Assembly: GCF_000002425.4 (NCBI RefSeq)
Contig: NC_037266.1
Location: forward strand, 8,845,818 to 8,909,817
Length of the DNA stretch: 64,000 bases
Direction: 5' to 3'
From: Physcomitrium patens
Taxonomy: Eukaryota; Streptophyta; Bryopsida; Funariales; Funariaceae
The notes below the pieces were generated by a model, which ran no database searches, was not told where the DNA came from, and was given only the letters and a program-made list of their open reading frames with translations. This document shows, piece by piece, positions 35,017 through 47,794 of this stretch. How positions within the stretch are numbered: position 1 is the stretch's first letter; every line of letters begins with the position of its first letter. The translations under genes and the position numbers were made by a program.

Positions 35017-36260
35017 GTTCTGGCCCCGATTTTACTAACTAAAACCGGAGCCCAATAGGCAGGCACAATATGCTTTGAAATTAAAATCCGGATGAGAATA
35101 TGCAACTCAAACTTGTAGAGTGAGTAGAATGTCCTCAGCTGAAAACGCGAGCTCGTCGGCACAAACCTTCAGCTGGAAAACACGCCATCAATTTAGTGAA
35201 AACTACCATACAACACTATTAAACTAACCAGCACCTACTAAACGACATTTGCTTCACCTTTGACAAGAAAAAAAATCTTCCTCAGAAAATCCAAAAAAAA
35301 GACTCTACTACTCATTCACTACCACCACTTCATGCATTCCACATTACAAACTCCTCCATCAATTCCACAATTACAGAGTAGAGCTACAACTAAACCACTA
35401 ACCGAATTCCCTCCCACAAACACACGAAGCGATGAAAATCTGTCGCAGCGTGATCCCTTCTCAATTCAAACACCACGCATCTAAAAAAAAAAAAAAAAAA
35501 AAAAAAAACAAAACAAAACAAGACAAAACAAAAAACAAAAAACAAAAAAAACAGAAACAAAAACAAAAACAAAAACACAATCGAGCCTCAAGCCGCCGCT
35601 AGCTACCTGTAAACTCCGAATCGCTTCGAATCTCCAAAACTTTCCAAAACCCCTCACATTCCAACAAGAACATGCGCCAGCGCGCAATTCCCTGCCTGCC
35701 ACACCGAGTGCATAGGAATTCGAGGTGTAGCAGCGCAATTGAGCGAGGGAGGTAGGGAGGGCGGGGGAGGGAAGGGAGGAATCCAATTCTCCACAGACAG
35801 GGAAGATTGAAAGGGGGGAAGCTAGTGGCCCTGGCAGACCGCCATCTTTGAATGACTCCATCCACACATACACATCCCCCCTCCCTCCATGGGCATGCGT
35901 GATCATGGCTCCACATGGCATGATCCCGGGCACAGGCCGGGTGGGGGGTGTGGAGACCGGGTGGCCCGGTGCGGGTCGGGATCTGGATGCCACGGCCTTG
36001 AGTCAGGCGGTTGAATGATCACAGTATGTTGAGGGACTTCAAAGTGCTCGAGATTGATTTCTCTGGTTCCACCATGGTCTTACGCGCTCCGTCAGACGAA
36101 CGGAAAGACCGGACGGACGGGTGGACGGACGGGTGGACGAACGAACAAATACTATAGTGACAGCGCTCCCTTGGCACATCCTTGATAGTTTCGAGGATTT
36201 TTTTTTCATGGGTGTCTCTTTTTCTTTTCCTTGTGACACAGAAACCGGGTATACTCAATG
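35017..36260. other. CGLD27 promoter and 5' UTR region
   Basis: This stretch has an A-rich tract (35482-35580, pure A then CAAAA units). A GC-rich part follows (about 35590-36010), and a short tandem of GGACGGACGGGT-like units lies at about 36110-36142. The minus-strand ORF at 35481-35993 starts in the GC-rich part and ends in poly-Phe from the A tract, so it is probably chance. The start of transcription cannot be placed. Confidence 0.4.
35482..35580. repeat. A-rich low-complexity tract
   Basis: About 27 consecutive A followed by repeated CAAAA and CAAAAA units. Confidence 0.9.
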
Positions 36261-37985
36261 CATTGATAAGAGATGAAAAGTATTGAAGATATATTTAACT
36301 TTTAATATATCCTAGTAGGGCAAAATGAAGAACAATGTGACATGTGGTGAATTATTGATGACCATTCTTCTTCACTTTCAAAGATTATCACACCATTTTG
36401 TGGTATAAAGTTCCACTTCATTGTCTTCTACATTATAGGACTGATTTGGTGTCTTATCATTTAAGATTTGTTTGATTGTTTTATACGATTTGTCTCAACT
36501 TTGGGTTGTTATGTCAATTTTTTCTTTTAAGACTTTCCAATTGATTTGTTCATATTCTAATAAACTCCATCAAATCATTTTTTATTTTATTTTTTTCAGT
36601 ATAAAGGTCACTTCATATTTTAATTGCACAAATAAATTTTCTTATTTTAATCCAGATTATCCACAAGTGTGATTCTCTTAACAATGAACAAAACTTATAA
36701 AAGCATTTAAATTATGAATAGATATTATCTACAAAAATGACTTGCTTCTATGTAAAAGCATTCTATGGCCCCCATTTTTTGGGACTAGATAACAATTTAT
36801 TTAAAATAGAAGTGGGATTATTCTAAATTCTTCCAACTTGATAGTAATTCCAAAATCTGTTAATAATAGTTTTTTATTTTTAGAAAGTATACAAAGAAAA
36901 ATAAATGTTAATATTTGTACTAACTTGATATTATTAATCTTTGATTTTACATTGATCAAATAGCAATTAAGTAAATATAATTATTTAGATTAATATTATT
37001 TACTACTATTAAAGTGAATTAAACTTATTATTTAATAGATCCAATGGCCAAATTTTGGTACTTTAGACATAAATAGCTTCAAGATTTGGTAGATTTGAAG
37101 TTTAATTTTAATATTATCTTTAGTTTAAATATTTTTTTCTATCAATTTAAAAAAAATCAAATAAAAATATTTCTTGTTAGATATTGATTTGCAAGTATCA
37201 ATTTAAAAATATTTTTTTTATATGTCAAAATTAAAAAATTATGGCCAAAATTTAAATTAGAAGGAATTTATATAAATTACTAGTTTCAATCAAATTGCAT
37301 ATAATTCAACTTTAATAGAAACTACAAGCATTAAACTTAGATAAATAAAAATAAAAATAAAAAAGAAGCTAAAAATATATGTTAAAAAGAAATTAATATA
37401 TATAATTATTATTATTTTCAAACTTTTATATCAATAATACTAATAATAATAAATTTGGCTTTGTACTTAATATTTGATATTATCTCTTTGTTCTTTTTTT
37501 TCTTTCTTCTCTTAAAATTATCAACCTAGGTTATTATTCATATTATTTTGATTAATTTTTGGTAATTAACCATCTTTTTTTTGGATAGCTATATGCTCTC
37601 TTAAATTAATTTATTCCAATTTAAAATTCAAGATATTTGGTTTTATTTAGGACAAGTATTTTTTTCTATTTTTAAACCATATTTATTCAATTTTTATGAT
37701 AGTTGATTATTTCTAATCTAACTTCTATAATTTAGATTCTGTTAATCTAATTTTTATATAGGCTAGTTATTTTTAACTTACATTTATTTTTGTTCTTAGA
37801 CCCTATTGGTTTGAATCTACTCATTGGATTGGTTCCTTCAAATTGCCTTTGGCTGATTGAACCAATTAGAAAATATCTCTATATATTAACTCATATTATT
37901 TTTATGCCATAGTAGCTAGTTAAATATTACTTCTTTATAGGATTAATATTTGAATTATATGTCATGATATTTAGAAGAGAAATTA
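36261..37985. other. AT-rich intergenic DNA
   Basis: I see no gene or recognisable element in this stretch. Confidence 0.5.
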
Positions 37986-38415
37986 AGTGCTTTGCTTCTT
38001 TGTCATTAAATTAGTTTCAACAATATCTTATAGATAGGCTTTTTAGAAGCTTCAGAAATTCAGATTTGACTTTGAACATATTTTTAGTTAATTAGTAAGT
38101 TAGAAACTTAGCCAATAAGTTGAATGTGTATAGCACATGGATGAAACTTGCCTTGCAATTTAGACATGTGTCCCATGAGTTAGATATGTGTCAAAGATTC
38201 TATAGAACATTATAAGGTAGCTCCTAATTAAATCATCTTTACTCTTATCAACGCATTTTTTTGTTTTTAATCTTATTTCAAGAGTCTCTAGTTTGCTTGT
38301 CTTTAGAAAAGCCATTCTAGTTATAATATATTACTATCTTTGAATAAATATCTACTCTTTTTCAGTGACTTAAAATTGTATTGAGAATTTTATTTTTTAA
38401 GATTTATGTCCTTGT
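37986..38415 (+). repeat. Old chromovirus LTR relic
   Basis: The order of recognisable blocks follows the LTR of C/E: AATATCTTATAGATAGGC, TTTTTAGAAGCTTCAG, GTTAGAAACTTAGCCAATAAG, ACTTGCCTTGCAA, CTATAGAACATTATAAG, ACTCTTATCAACGC, CAAGAGTCTCTAGTTTGCTTGTC, GCCATTCTAGTT, ending TTTATGTCCTTG. It is strongly diverged and has no internal region. A long A tract (38429-38475) follows closely. Confidence 0.6.
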
Positions 38416-39022
38416 TCAATTAAAATAATTCAAAAAAAAAAAAAAAAAAAAAAACAAAACAAAAAAAAAAAAAATTAAATTCCATCTAAGCTTCCAAAAA
38501 CTATTTTTTTTATATAGTGGATTTAGATACTAAATAAAATTTATCTTTAGCATGAAATATAAAATCATATAAGACTTTGTCATTGGCTCTAGAAAAGTCA
38601 ATTTCTAATAAAAATAATAAATTTAGAAGATTTGGCTTAGCTTATGGTTTATAATATAATTATAGTAATATTAAGAATATATCTCAAAAGAAAAAATTTT
38701 ATTTTTTCTAAGTATATTATTGATATTAGCATTGATTTAAGTTTATTTTGAAAAATATTTGTATATATTTTATAAAAGATATTTAATGGGATATCTTACA
38801 AAAAAAACGTGACTAAAAAATCCACTCTAATTTCTTAGTCTAGTCCTCTTATTGTATTTATGAAATAAAAAATACTAAGTTTTACAATACTCTAAAAAAA
38901 ATATTTATTTTCCAAAGATTGGTAAATCATTGAATTATTGAAATTTACTAAAAGATTGTAGAAGATTGGTAAATCAATGAAATTCTAAAAAAATTACAAA
39001 AAATTGATTCCAATTATATCTA

Positions 39023-39068
<46 letters not shown>

Positions 39069-39796
39069 TCAAAAAACTATTTGAATATTGACATATTATA
39101 AAAAAAATGGTGTATTACAGATGAATTGTAGTAAATAATGACATGTGATTTGTATAGCAAATAAAGTATTTCCTTAAAGCTACCATGAAAAGAATCCATG
39201 AAGTAATTGTGAAGCTATGACCAATCTAATTTGGAGAAGTATTAAAATAATTTTTTGAGTGAGGTGTTTAATTTTTGGATTCTATCAATTATTCAACATT
39301 ATAACATTCTATCATTATCAAATTTACTATGACAATATTATTACTAATCTAATAACATCATTAATGCTTGTTAGTAGTTATAAAAGAACCATTTTTAATC
39401 ACAATTCTTGACATGGATATATTCCAAATTACTACATTCTAGGACCTTCTAGAATCTTTTGAAAATTTTTAGAACCTTCTGGATACTTGTAGAAACTTCT
39501 ACAATCTTTTAGAAAATTCCATAGGCTTCTAAAAGTCTCTTTAGACTTCTAAAAACTTCTATAGAAAGTACCATAGACTTTTGTAACCTTCATTATAGTA
39601 TAAATATGAATCTTTGGAATTACTTTTGCTATCAATTTTATTCTTTGTCTTTAATCTTGATGTATTTCTTTGTGAAATTCTTATATCTTTACAAATTCCT
39701 GAAACAACTATGAGACCTATTTCTTGCTCTCTCTAAGACAACATCACTCCTACTTTTCTTCATTCTCAAAAATCTTATGGCAAAATTGCTTCTAAA
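38416..39796. other. AT-rich DNA; possible copia-like LTR piece at its end
   Basis: I see no gene. There is an A tract (38429-38475) and a TA run (39023-39062). From about 39,425 to 39,600 there are many TAGAANCTTCTA-like units followed by a TATAAATA box (about 39,600). This has the look of a copia-type LTR promoter. The sequence on the far side of element F (46155-46500) may continue the same old element. This is weak. Confidence 0.35.
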
Positions 39797-39801
39797 CTTA
39801 G

Positions 39802-40341
39802 TGTCAAGGACAAGAACTCGATGAAAGCTAAAGAGTAAGTGAGACTTTTCTCAAAAAGAAATAGGACAAAATAGAAATATGTATATTAAGAAAGAAACTG
39901 GAATGGCTATTGCCAAAATACAAGAAAACTAGAGACCCTTGAAACTAGACTAGAAGCAAGAAAGGAGTTGATAAGAGTGAAGAGGGCTTCACTCTTGCCT
40001 CTATATATACTATCTAACTAGAAGCCACGTGGCGATGTTCTATAAGACCTCCAATATATGTTGACTTTCTAGGCCACATGCCTTTGCTTGCAAGGCAAGT
40101 TTTCTATGGATGGACCACGTAGTTAGCTTGTTCTTTAAGCTTCCAACATGTGTGGCACATGGCTAACTTGTTGACCAAGTTTCTAACCTAAAAGTCAACT
40201 ATAGACTCCTATAAAGTCAAAGCAGCGTCTATGAAGCTTCTAAGAAACTTCTCTAGAAGATATTACACAATTAACCTACTTTTATCTACTTTTACATACT
40301 TTTATCTATTCATATAGGTAATTATATGTATGTCCGTGATA
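39802..40341 (-). repeat. 3' LTR of F
   Basis: The LTR is 540 bp and matches 45615-46154. On the minus strand it follows a G-rich polypurine tract (AAGGGGGGTAA near 40342-40353). Confidence 0.93.
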
Positions 40342-40382
40342 TTACCCCCCTTTCTAGGGACGAGTTCCACGAGGAGCGGTGA

Positions 40383-40805
40383 TTATATATTGAGAAAATC
40401 TAATATGCGGCGAATTGTATTTGCTACATACTCTGATCTTTGTTCTCTTCGAAGATAGTTGATGGGTCCTCTTAGCCATCGATAGTGTCCCATTCCAGGG
40501 CGAGAAGACCACCCTGTTATTTGATCACTGTTGAGGCCTTCATAACTTCCTTCAAATAATACATTTGAAACACCATCAGGAGTCGTTCCTATCTCCAATA
40601 ATATCACCAAACATCGAGAATCTCTTCCAAGGTCGTGATACCAAACGCGTTGTATCTCACCATCTATTCGAGGAAGAACATGTCATTCTTGAGGGTCTTC
40701 ATCTCGGTTGCGTCGTCTTGAAGGTTGTGACAATCGCAATGTCTCATCCGGTAAGTCAGCAAACGAAGGTTCTTGAGTTGAATCCACTGGTTGTTGGCTC
40801 TCCAT
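40383..40805 (-). pseudogene. Accessory ORF region of F (broken)
   Basis: This is the 423-bp counterpart of the open 140-aa ORF at 7884-8306. It has the same start (MESQQP), basic block, MGHYRWLRGPINYLRREQRS stretch and end (ILDFLNI). It is broken about once or twice. The family is unrecognised. Confidence 0.75.
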
Positions 40806-40900
40806 CTAATTAGCGTCACAAAATGCAAAGAAGTTACAAACAAGGATAGGAAATTGAATGTTATCTTGCCTCAATCTTGTCTCTTTTATAAGAGAGGTTT

Positions 40901-43900
40901 TCATCTTGGTTTTGATGGATGTCGTTGATGAAAAACTTTGACTTTAGCTGATGCATTTGCTAGATTCCTGGATGGCTCCCATGTGCGCTCACTAATATCA
41001 TATCCGCACCAATGAACAAGATATTCCAGCTTATTTCGGCACCGCCTTGAGTCTAATATCTCTTCCACCTCAAATTCTTCATTATTATCTACTTCTATAG
41101 GAGGCGATGGCATTTGTCTTCTTCCTTCTATATCCACTGTCTTATATGGTTCAAGAAGAGATACGTGGAATACAGGATGGATCTTCATTGACTCCGGTAG
41201 ATGTAACCGATATGCAACTGGGTTGATCTGTTCAGAAACAGAAAAGGGGCCAAGCCTACGATAGTCCAATTTGTCACAAGGTCGAGTGGTCTTGATATTG
41301 CGACGAAGTAGCCATACCTTATCACCCACGTTGAGTTGTGATTGCTCTTTACGATATACATCTGCATTTATCTTTTGTCGTTCTTGAGCTTTCTTCAACT
41401 GCGCCTTCATTATTGCATGTAACTCTGACAACCGATTTGCCATATCTTCTGCTGCAGGATTATCAACTTTTGAAAAATCAAAAGTATCAAGTCGTGGATG
41501 ATAGCCATAATTGGCAAAGAAAGGTGTTTGTTGCGTGGAAGAATGTACCGTATTATTATAAGCAAACTCTGCCAATGGCAGAAGGTTTGTCCAATCATCT
41601 TGTTGGTAGTTGATGGTACACCTTAAATACTGTTCCAAGACTTGGTTTACGCGCTCTGTTTGTCCATCAGTTTGAGGATGGAAAGCTGAAGATAGCTTTA
41701 TGTCCACTTTTAAAATCTTGAAAAGAGTCCTCCAGAATCTCGACACAAATTGAGTTTCCCTATCCGATATGATATCTTTAGGTAATCCATGATAGCGATA
41801 GATATTATCAATGAAAAGCTTAGCTGTTTCTTCACTTGTGATAGATTTTGTACATGGCATAAAATGTGCCATCTTGGTGAAACGATCTACTATCACAAAT
41901 ATAGAATCATAATATCTTGAGTTTGGAAGATCTATGATGAAATCCATAGAAACAGAAGACCATGGTTGTTCTGGTATAGGTAATGGCTGAAGAAGTCCGT
42001 AAGGTCGATGTCGAGGAATTTTTGATCTTGAACAAATATCTTATGATTGTACAAAGTCTTTGACTGACTTCCACATTTGTGGCCACCAAAAATCTCTTGA
42101 TATGAGTTCCAAAGTCTTATTATATCCAAAGTGCCTTGCTGCTGGAAAGTCATGACGTGCTTGAAGAACACGCAAACGTGCTTTTCCTTATGGAACATAT
42201 AGGCATCCTTCAAAATATAATAGATTATTCTTGAACTCGAACTTAGAAGAATCATGAGACTTGGAAGAATTATTCTCGATATCATAAACAAGAGGATCTG
42301 AGGACATACTGGACTGGATTTGCTTGAGAAAAGTTGAATCAACAGTCAATGTTGATTTCACTGCTCGGAGATGAAATTGCTCCGGTTTCAAGAGGACCGT
42401 TCTTTGTTGCTCAAAAGCTGCATCTCCTTCTTTTGGTGCAAAATAAGAACGTCTAGACAGGGCATCGGACAAACCTTATTGTTTTTCTGGCCGATAAGTG
42501 ATAATGAAGTCGAATCTTGACAAAGACATACTCCAACGAGCTTGACGACGATTCAACACGCGTGCTGACATGAAATACTCGAGGTTCTTGTGATCTGTAT
42601 ACACAGTGACTGGACTAGAAGCACCTTCTAGATAATGATGCCATTCTTGAAAGGAATCCACGATCGCAAGAAGTTCTTTATCGTGGATCTCATAATTGAT
42701 CTCGGCTGTTGAAAATTTTCTTGAATGAAAAGCTATTGGATGAAGTTTGTCATCTGTTCCCATTTGTGATAAAACTGTACCCAAGGCAAAATCCAATGCG
42801 TCTGTTTCCATAAAAAATACCTTGGAAAAGTCAACACGATATAAGACTAGTGCAGAGACAAACGATGTCTTCAAGGCTTCAAATGCTGATTCCGCTTCTT
42901 GATTCCATTGGAATTTATCTTTACTAGTCAAGCGTGTAAGTAGAGCTGCAACTCGTGAGAAGTCTTTGATGAAGATCCGATAGTAATTGGCAAATCCCAA
43001 GAAACATTGGACATCTCTTACAGTCTTTGGAATCTTCCAATCCATGTTTGTTTGGACTTTCTTAGAATCCATCATAAGACCATCATTTAAAATGATGTAT
43101 CCTAAAAAGTCAACTTGAGTAGTGTGAAATACACACTTTTCTATCTTGGCGTACAATCCTGCATCTCTGAGTTTTTGTAATACTTGACGAACATGTATTT
43201 CATGTTCTTCAACATTCTTGGAATAAATCAGGATATCGTCTAGGTAGCAGACGACAAAATTGTCTAAGAATTCACGAAATACATCATATATGAGATGTTG
43301 AAAATCAGCTGGTGCATTCGTGAGTCCAAAAGGCATGACATTATATTCAAAATGCCCGTACCTGGTTCGAAACGCAGTCTTCTGTTCATCTCCTTCTTTG
43401 ATTCGTACTAGATTATATGCTCCTCTTAGATCTATTTTTGTATAGATCTTAGTTTGATTTAACTGGTCAAGGAGTCCTGATATCAAAGGTAATGGATACC
43501 TGTTCTTGATTGTGATCTTGTTGAGTCCTCGATAGTCAACACACATTCGTAAAGATCCATCTTTTTTCATTACGAATAAAATTGGAGCTCCTACTGGAGA
43601 TTTTGAATGGCGTATGAAATTCTTCGCTAAATTCTCGTCAATATATGTCTTGAGTTCAGCCAACTCATCTTGCGATAAACTGTAAATTGGTCCAAATGGT
43701 GGCTGAGTTCCTTCCTTGAGATCGATTGAACAATCGAATGGGCGATGCTCAGGAAGAATATCTGCATTTTTTTTTTCAAAAACGTCTTGATAATCCTGAT
43801 ATTGACTTGGAATGCCACTTGAAGTCTCTACGCTTTCAGAAATAGGTGCAGTATAAATAGCAAAAGTTGATCCTTCTTTTGCTGCGTGTATAAATGCTTT

Positions 43901-44389
43901 TGCACCTATAAGTGCGAGTTTTACTATACTAGACTCATGGTTTTTTACTTGATTAATAGAACTGTTACTAATGCTCTGAGGAAAATCAAGTTTACGAGAA
44001 ATCCAATCTATTCGAGGATTATACTTTTCTAACCATGATAAGCCTAAAATTACTGGATTAGAGGGAGATCTAATTATATTAAAAATTACGCAACTACTAT
44101 GATCATTTATTACTACATCTACAGGAAGTGTTTCGTGAGTTACATCTCCAGAAGACAACGGACGACCATCTATGACTTCTACGTGTACAGGTTTAGTTTT
44201 TTGTATTAATGATATTCTATGACATCTAGCAAATTCTTCATCTAAAAAACAAGATGAGGCTCCTGAATCTACCAAGGCAGAGGCTTTGTAATTATTAGGT
44301 CCTAAACTCACATCTATTATAAAACAAGGAGATGGTTCTGAGGAGAGAATAGGACCTTCATTAGAAGTTGTACAAGATTCCAGCCGCAC
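40901..44389 (-). pseudogene. pol: pol of chromovirus F (broken in about three places)
   Basis: The region is 3489 bp, the same length as the open pol of E. On the minus strand the order is protease (LVDSGASSCFLDEEF), RT ([24 protein letters not shown]), RNase H (TDHKNLEYF), integrase zinc finger, integrase core (AFHPQTDGQTERVNQ) and chromodomain (EVEEILDSRRCRNKLEYLVHW, RTWEPSRNL). The protease-RT-RNase H part (42476-44389) and the integrase core to chromodomain part (40901-41947) are each open. Confidence 0.92.
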
Positions 44390-44394
44390 GGTCC

Positions 44395-45402
44395 CTATTG
44401 TAGCTGGACGTACTCGTTTTCCGACATACTGTCTTCTTTGACAGCCGTACTCCTCATTTTGTAGTTACGTCGCTCCTTTGGACAATGTTGAGCAGTGTGC
44501 TTAGGTTCTCCACAATATAAGCACAATCCTTCTTGTCGACGACGAGACTTTTCTTGCTCAGTAAGAGGTTTGAAACGTACCGCATCAATTTGCATATCCT
44601 CTACTTCTGAAGGTATGTGTTGAAGAGACGTCGGTGTTGCCATTGAATTGTAGTAACGTTGAGGCCCACTTGTGCGACTCTCGGATCGAAATTCAAAAAG
44701 TCGATTGTCGCACTTCACAGCAAAGTCAATTGTTTGACTCAATGTTTGAGGATCAGATAAATTAAGCATCAATTTCTTTACCTCATATTGTAATCCGTAG
44801 AGAAATTGACTCACAAGTGCGGCATCATCCCACTTGATATCAGTTACAAGTTGTCGAAATTGCGAAGCATATAATGTTACTGATCGATTGCCTTGTCGCA
44901 AAATACAGATCTTGTTGGTTGCAACACGAATTGCATCATGTTCTCCAAACATGGATCGAAACTCCGCCAAAAAAGCCTCCAGATTATCCAATATTGGATC
45001 TCGTCGTTCAAGAAAAGATGAAAACCATGACAATGCTGAACCTGAAAGAAGTATACCAATGAATCTAACTTGTGACCCTGGAGTTGGATAGCTCTGGGGT
45101 TGAAGTTCAATCACTAGTTGGACCTGATTGATGAATCCTCGAAACTTGGATCTGGTACCATCAAACTTCTCAGGCAAGGCAACTCTCGGTTCTCTAACAC
45201 TCGAAGGGTGTTCCATTCTGGGAGAAGGGACATGGTTTGGTGCAGATGTTGAAGCAGCCCCAATCATCTTTATATCTTCACTTCCTACCATTCTTGTTGC
45301 TCCTTGTGGTGGTAAATTGAGTTGATGCATCGCAAGCATTAACTCCCTCAATTGTTCTTGCATCTGTGCCATTGCACTCTTCATTTCAACAAGCTCTGCC
45401 AT
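44395..45402 (-). CDS. gag: gag of chromovirus F, 335 aa, open
   Basis: This is a capsid/nucleocapsid protein of a Ty3/gypsy element. Residues 1-35 form a Met/Gln-rich helix (MAELVEMKSAMAQMQEQLREL). The gag domain runs from about 85 to 240 (LPEKFDGTRSKFRGFINQV, GSALSWFSSFLERRDPILDNLEAFLAEF, FLYGLQYEVKKLMLNL). A zinc knuckle CLYCGEPKHTAQHC is near residue 295. Pol begins five bases after the gag stop in the -1 frame, with GTG where E has ATG. This is the only fully open gag in the window. Confidence 0.9.
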   Translation of the reverse strand: MAELVEMKSAMAQMQEQLRELMLAMHQLNLPPQGATRMVGSEDIKMIGAASTSAPNHVPSPRMEHPSSVREPRVALPEKFDGTRSKFRGFINQVQLVIELQPQSYPTPGSQVRFIGILLSGSALSWFSSFLERRDPILDNLEAFLAEFRSMFGEHDAIRVATNKICILRQGNRSVTLYASQFRQLVTDIKWDDAALVSQFLYGLQYEVKKLMLNLSDPQTLSQTIDFAVKCDNRLFEFRSESRTSGPQRYYNSMATPTSLQHIPSEVEDMQIDAVRFKPLTEQEKSRRRQEGLCLYCGEPKHTAQHCPKERRNYKMRSTAVKEDSMSENEYVQLQ

Positions 45403-45576
45403 AGTAGCACTTAGAAAAGAGAAGATGTCTAATAACGCTCAAAACAAATAGAAGAGAGGAATTGATAACAAAGAAAATACTAAGAACAATATCAGTTTAA
45501 AAGAGGGTAATCCGCAACTTCTAATGCGCTTATGTCTTATCAAGAAAAAGGGGTAATCCACTCTTAATCAAGAAAA

Positions 45577-45612
45577 GACAAAGCTCTGATATTGTAAGTG
45601 TACTCTTGTCAA
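45577..45612 (-). promoter_or_regulatory. Primer-binding region of F
   Basis: On the minus strand TTGACAAGAGT (45612-45602) starts 2 nt after the 5' LTR and pairs at 10 of 11 positions with the R region of the LTR (45781-45791). The displaced TATCAGAGC lies farther in. Confidence 0.5.
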
Positions 45613-45614
45613 TC

Positions 45615-46154
45615 TGTCAAGGACAAGAACTCAATGAAAGCTAAAGAGTAAGTGAGACTTTTCTCAAAAAGAAATAGGACAAAATAGAAATATGTATATT
45701 AAGAAAGAAATTGGAATGGCTATTGCCAAAATACAAGAAAACTAGAGACCCTTGAAACTAGACTAGAAGCAAGAAAGGAGTTGATAAGAGTGAAGAGGGC
45801 TTCACTCTTGCCTCTATATATACTATCTAACTAGAAGCCACGTGGCGATGTTCTATAAGACCTCCAATATATGTTGACTTTCTAGGCCACATGCCTTTGC
45901 TTGCAAGGCAAGTTTTCTATGGATGGACCACGTAGTTAGCTTGTTCTTTAAGCTTCCAACATGTGTGGCACATGGCTAACTTGTTGACCAAGTTTCTAAC
46001 CTAAAAGTCAACTATAGACTCCTATAAAGTCAAAGCAGCGTCTATGAAGCTTCTAAGAAGCTTCTCTAGAAGATATTACACAATTAATCTACTTTTATCT
46101 ACTTTTACATACTTTTATCTATTCATATAGGTAATTATATGTATGTCCGTGACA
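45615..46154 (-). repeat. 5' LTR of F
   Basis: The LTR is 540 bp, followed by the right copy of CTTAG. TATA box and inverted-repeat module (minus strand) lie at about 45,781-45,825. Confidence 0.93.
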
Positions 46155-46698
46155 CTTAGATACAATAAAGTTACTATCTCTAGGTTAGCAAAAAATGTCA
46201 CTTTTAATAGATAAAATCTTAAATTAGGTAAACCAAAGAAGCTTATTATAGTAGATGAAAGGACAATCACTTGTCAGATTAACATTGCGAAGGTTGAAAA
46301 TACTATTGGAATTGCTAAAAATCTTAATAATATTATCAATAATTCTAAGTCAACCCAAATTATTTATTTTTTTTAAATGGAATATAAAAGCCATGATGAA
46401 GAAGAAAGAGCTAATACTATCTACTTACCATTAAAAACAATACTTGGATGTTATTTTGAAATATAAAAAATGAACTGTGGAGGATTGAAAGAAGGTTATT
46501 TGGTCAAATGAAATAAAAATCAACAGATTTGAGTCAGATGGAAGAAAGTAGATATGGAAACAAAAGGATTAGTCTTTGCTTGACAAAAAGATCCAAGAAA
46601 TAATTAAACATGGAAGGAGGGGGGATATATATTAGTATAGAATTGTATGAGATAAAAAAGGATTGGAAGGATGGTAAAAGATTAAAAGAAGATAGATG
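46155..46698. other. Short gap between elements F and G
   Basis: About 540 bp of AT-rich sequence. It continues whatever F inserted into and may be coding debris of an old copia-like element (weak). No gene is seen. Confidence 0.35.
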
Positions 46699-47236
46699 TG
46701 TCAAGGATAAGAATATGATAAAAATAAATAAATAAGTGAGATTTTTTTCAAAGAAAGATGAAAAATAGAAATAAATAAATATGTATATTAAGAAAGAAAC
46801 TGGAATGGCAATTGCCAAAAGACAAGAAAACTAGAGACCCTTGAAACTAGACTAGAAGCAAGAAAGGAGTTGGCAAGAGTGAAGAAGGCTTCACTCTTGC
46901 CTTTATATATACTATCTACTTAGGAGCTACATGGCGACATTCTATAGGACTTCCAAAAATAAGTTGACTTCATAAAATATGTACTTTAACTTGCAAGGTA
47001 AGTTTTCTATATGCGCGCCACATAGTTAGCTTGTTTCACAAGCTATCAACATGTGTGGGACGTGATTAACTTGTTGACTAAGTTTCTAACCTACCAATCA
47101 AGTATTAATACATGTAAAGTCAAAGCAACGTCTATGAAGCTTCTTTGGAAGATATTATGAAATTAATCTACTTTTACCTATTTATACCTATTCATATCAC
47201 TTACATAATAATTATAGTAAATATATGTCCGTGACA
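46699..47236 (-). repeat. 3' LTR of chromovirus G
   Basis: The LTR is 538 bp, from TGTCAAGGATAAG to GTCCGTGACA, clearly related to the LTRs of F and H but more diverged. The matching 5' LTR lies beyond position 64,000. Confidence 0.85.
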
Positions 47237-47277
47237 TTATCCCCCCTTCTAGGGACGAGTTCCACGAGGAGTGGTGA

Positions 47278-47700
47278 TCACATGTTGAGGAAGTCTAAGA
47301 TGCGGCGAATTGTATTTGCCACATATTCTGATCTTTTTTTTCTTTAAAGATAATTGATAGGGCCTTTCAACCATCGATAGTGTCCCATATCAAGTCAGGA
47401 AGACCATCCAGTTATTTGATCATTGTTGAGACTTTCATAACTTCCTTCAAATAAAATATTTAAAACACTGTTAAGAGTTGTTCCTACCTTTAGTAAAATC
47501 ACCAAATATCAGGAGTCCCTTCCAAGGTTGTGATACCAAACACGTTGTATCTCGCCATCTATTCAAGAAAAAATATGTTATTCTTGAGGATCTTCATCTC
47601 GATTGCATCATCTTGAAGGTTGTGATGATCTTAATGTCTCATCTAGTAGGTCAACAAACGAAGGCTCTTGAGTCGAATCCACTACTTATTGGTTCTCCAT
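47278..47700 (-). pseudogene. Accessory ORF region of G (broken)
   Basis: This is again 423 bp between pol and the 3' LTR, related to the open ORF at 7884-8306 but more decayed, with several breaks. Confidence 0.6.
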
Positions 47701-47794
47701 CTCCTGAGTATCACAACTACAAAGAAGCTACAAACAAGGATTGAAAGTAGAATGTTATCTTGCCTAGATCTTGTTTCTTTTATAAGGAAGATTT

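Larger units (their letters stand above)
39802..46154 (-). mobile_element. Chromovirus F (Ty3/gypsy), full-length, young, pol broken
   Basis: The element has 540-bp LTRs at both ends and the target duplication CTTAG (39797-39801 and 46155-46159). By eye the LTRs differ at about five sites (about 1%), which points to an insertion well under a million years ago at an assumed 1e-8 per site per year. Gag is open; pol is broken in about three places and the accessory ORF about once or twice. Confidence 0.95.

Noticed and set aside
35481-35993. 170-aa minus-strand ORF upstream of CGLD27
   Set aside because: It ends in a poly-Phe run from the A-rich tract, is low in complexity and has no domain. 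It is probably a chance frame in a GC-rich promoter.
36019-36258. Overlapping minus-strand ORFs of 79 and 66 aa
   Set aside because: Two frames over a short tandem repeat with no domain features; probably chance.
41338-41613. Antisense ORFs inside chromovirus pol regions
   Set aside because: They recur in every copy at the same place because they are the reverse frame of conserved integrase sequence; there is no independent evidence of coding.
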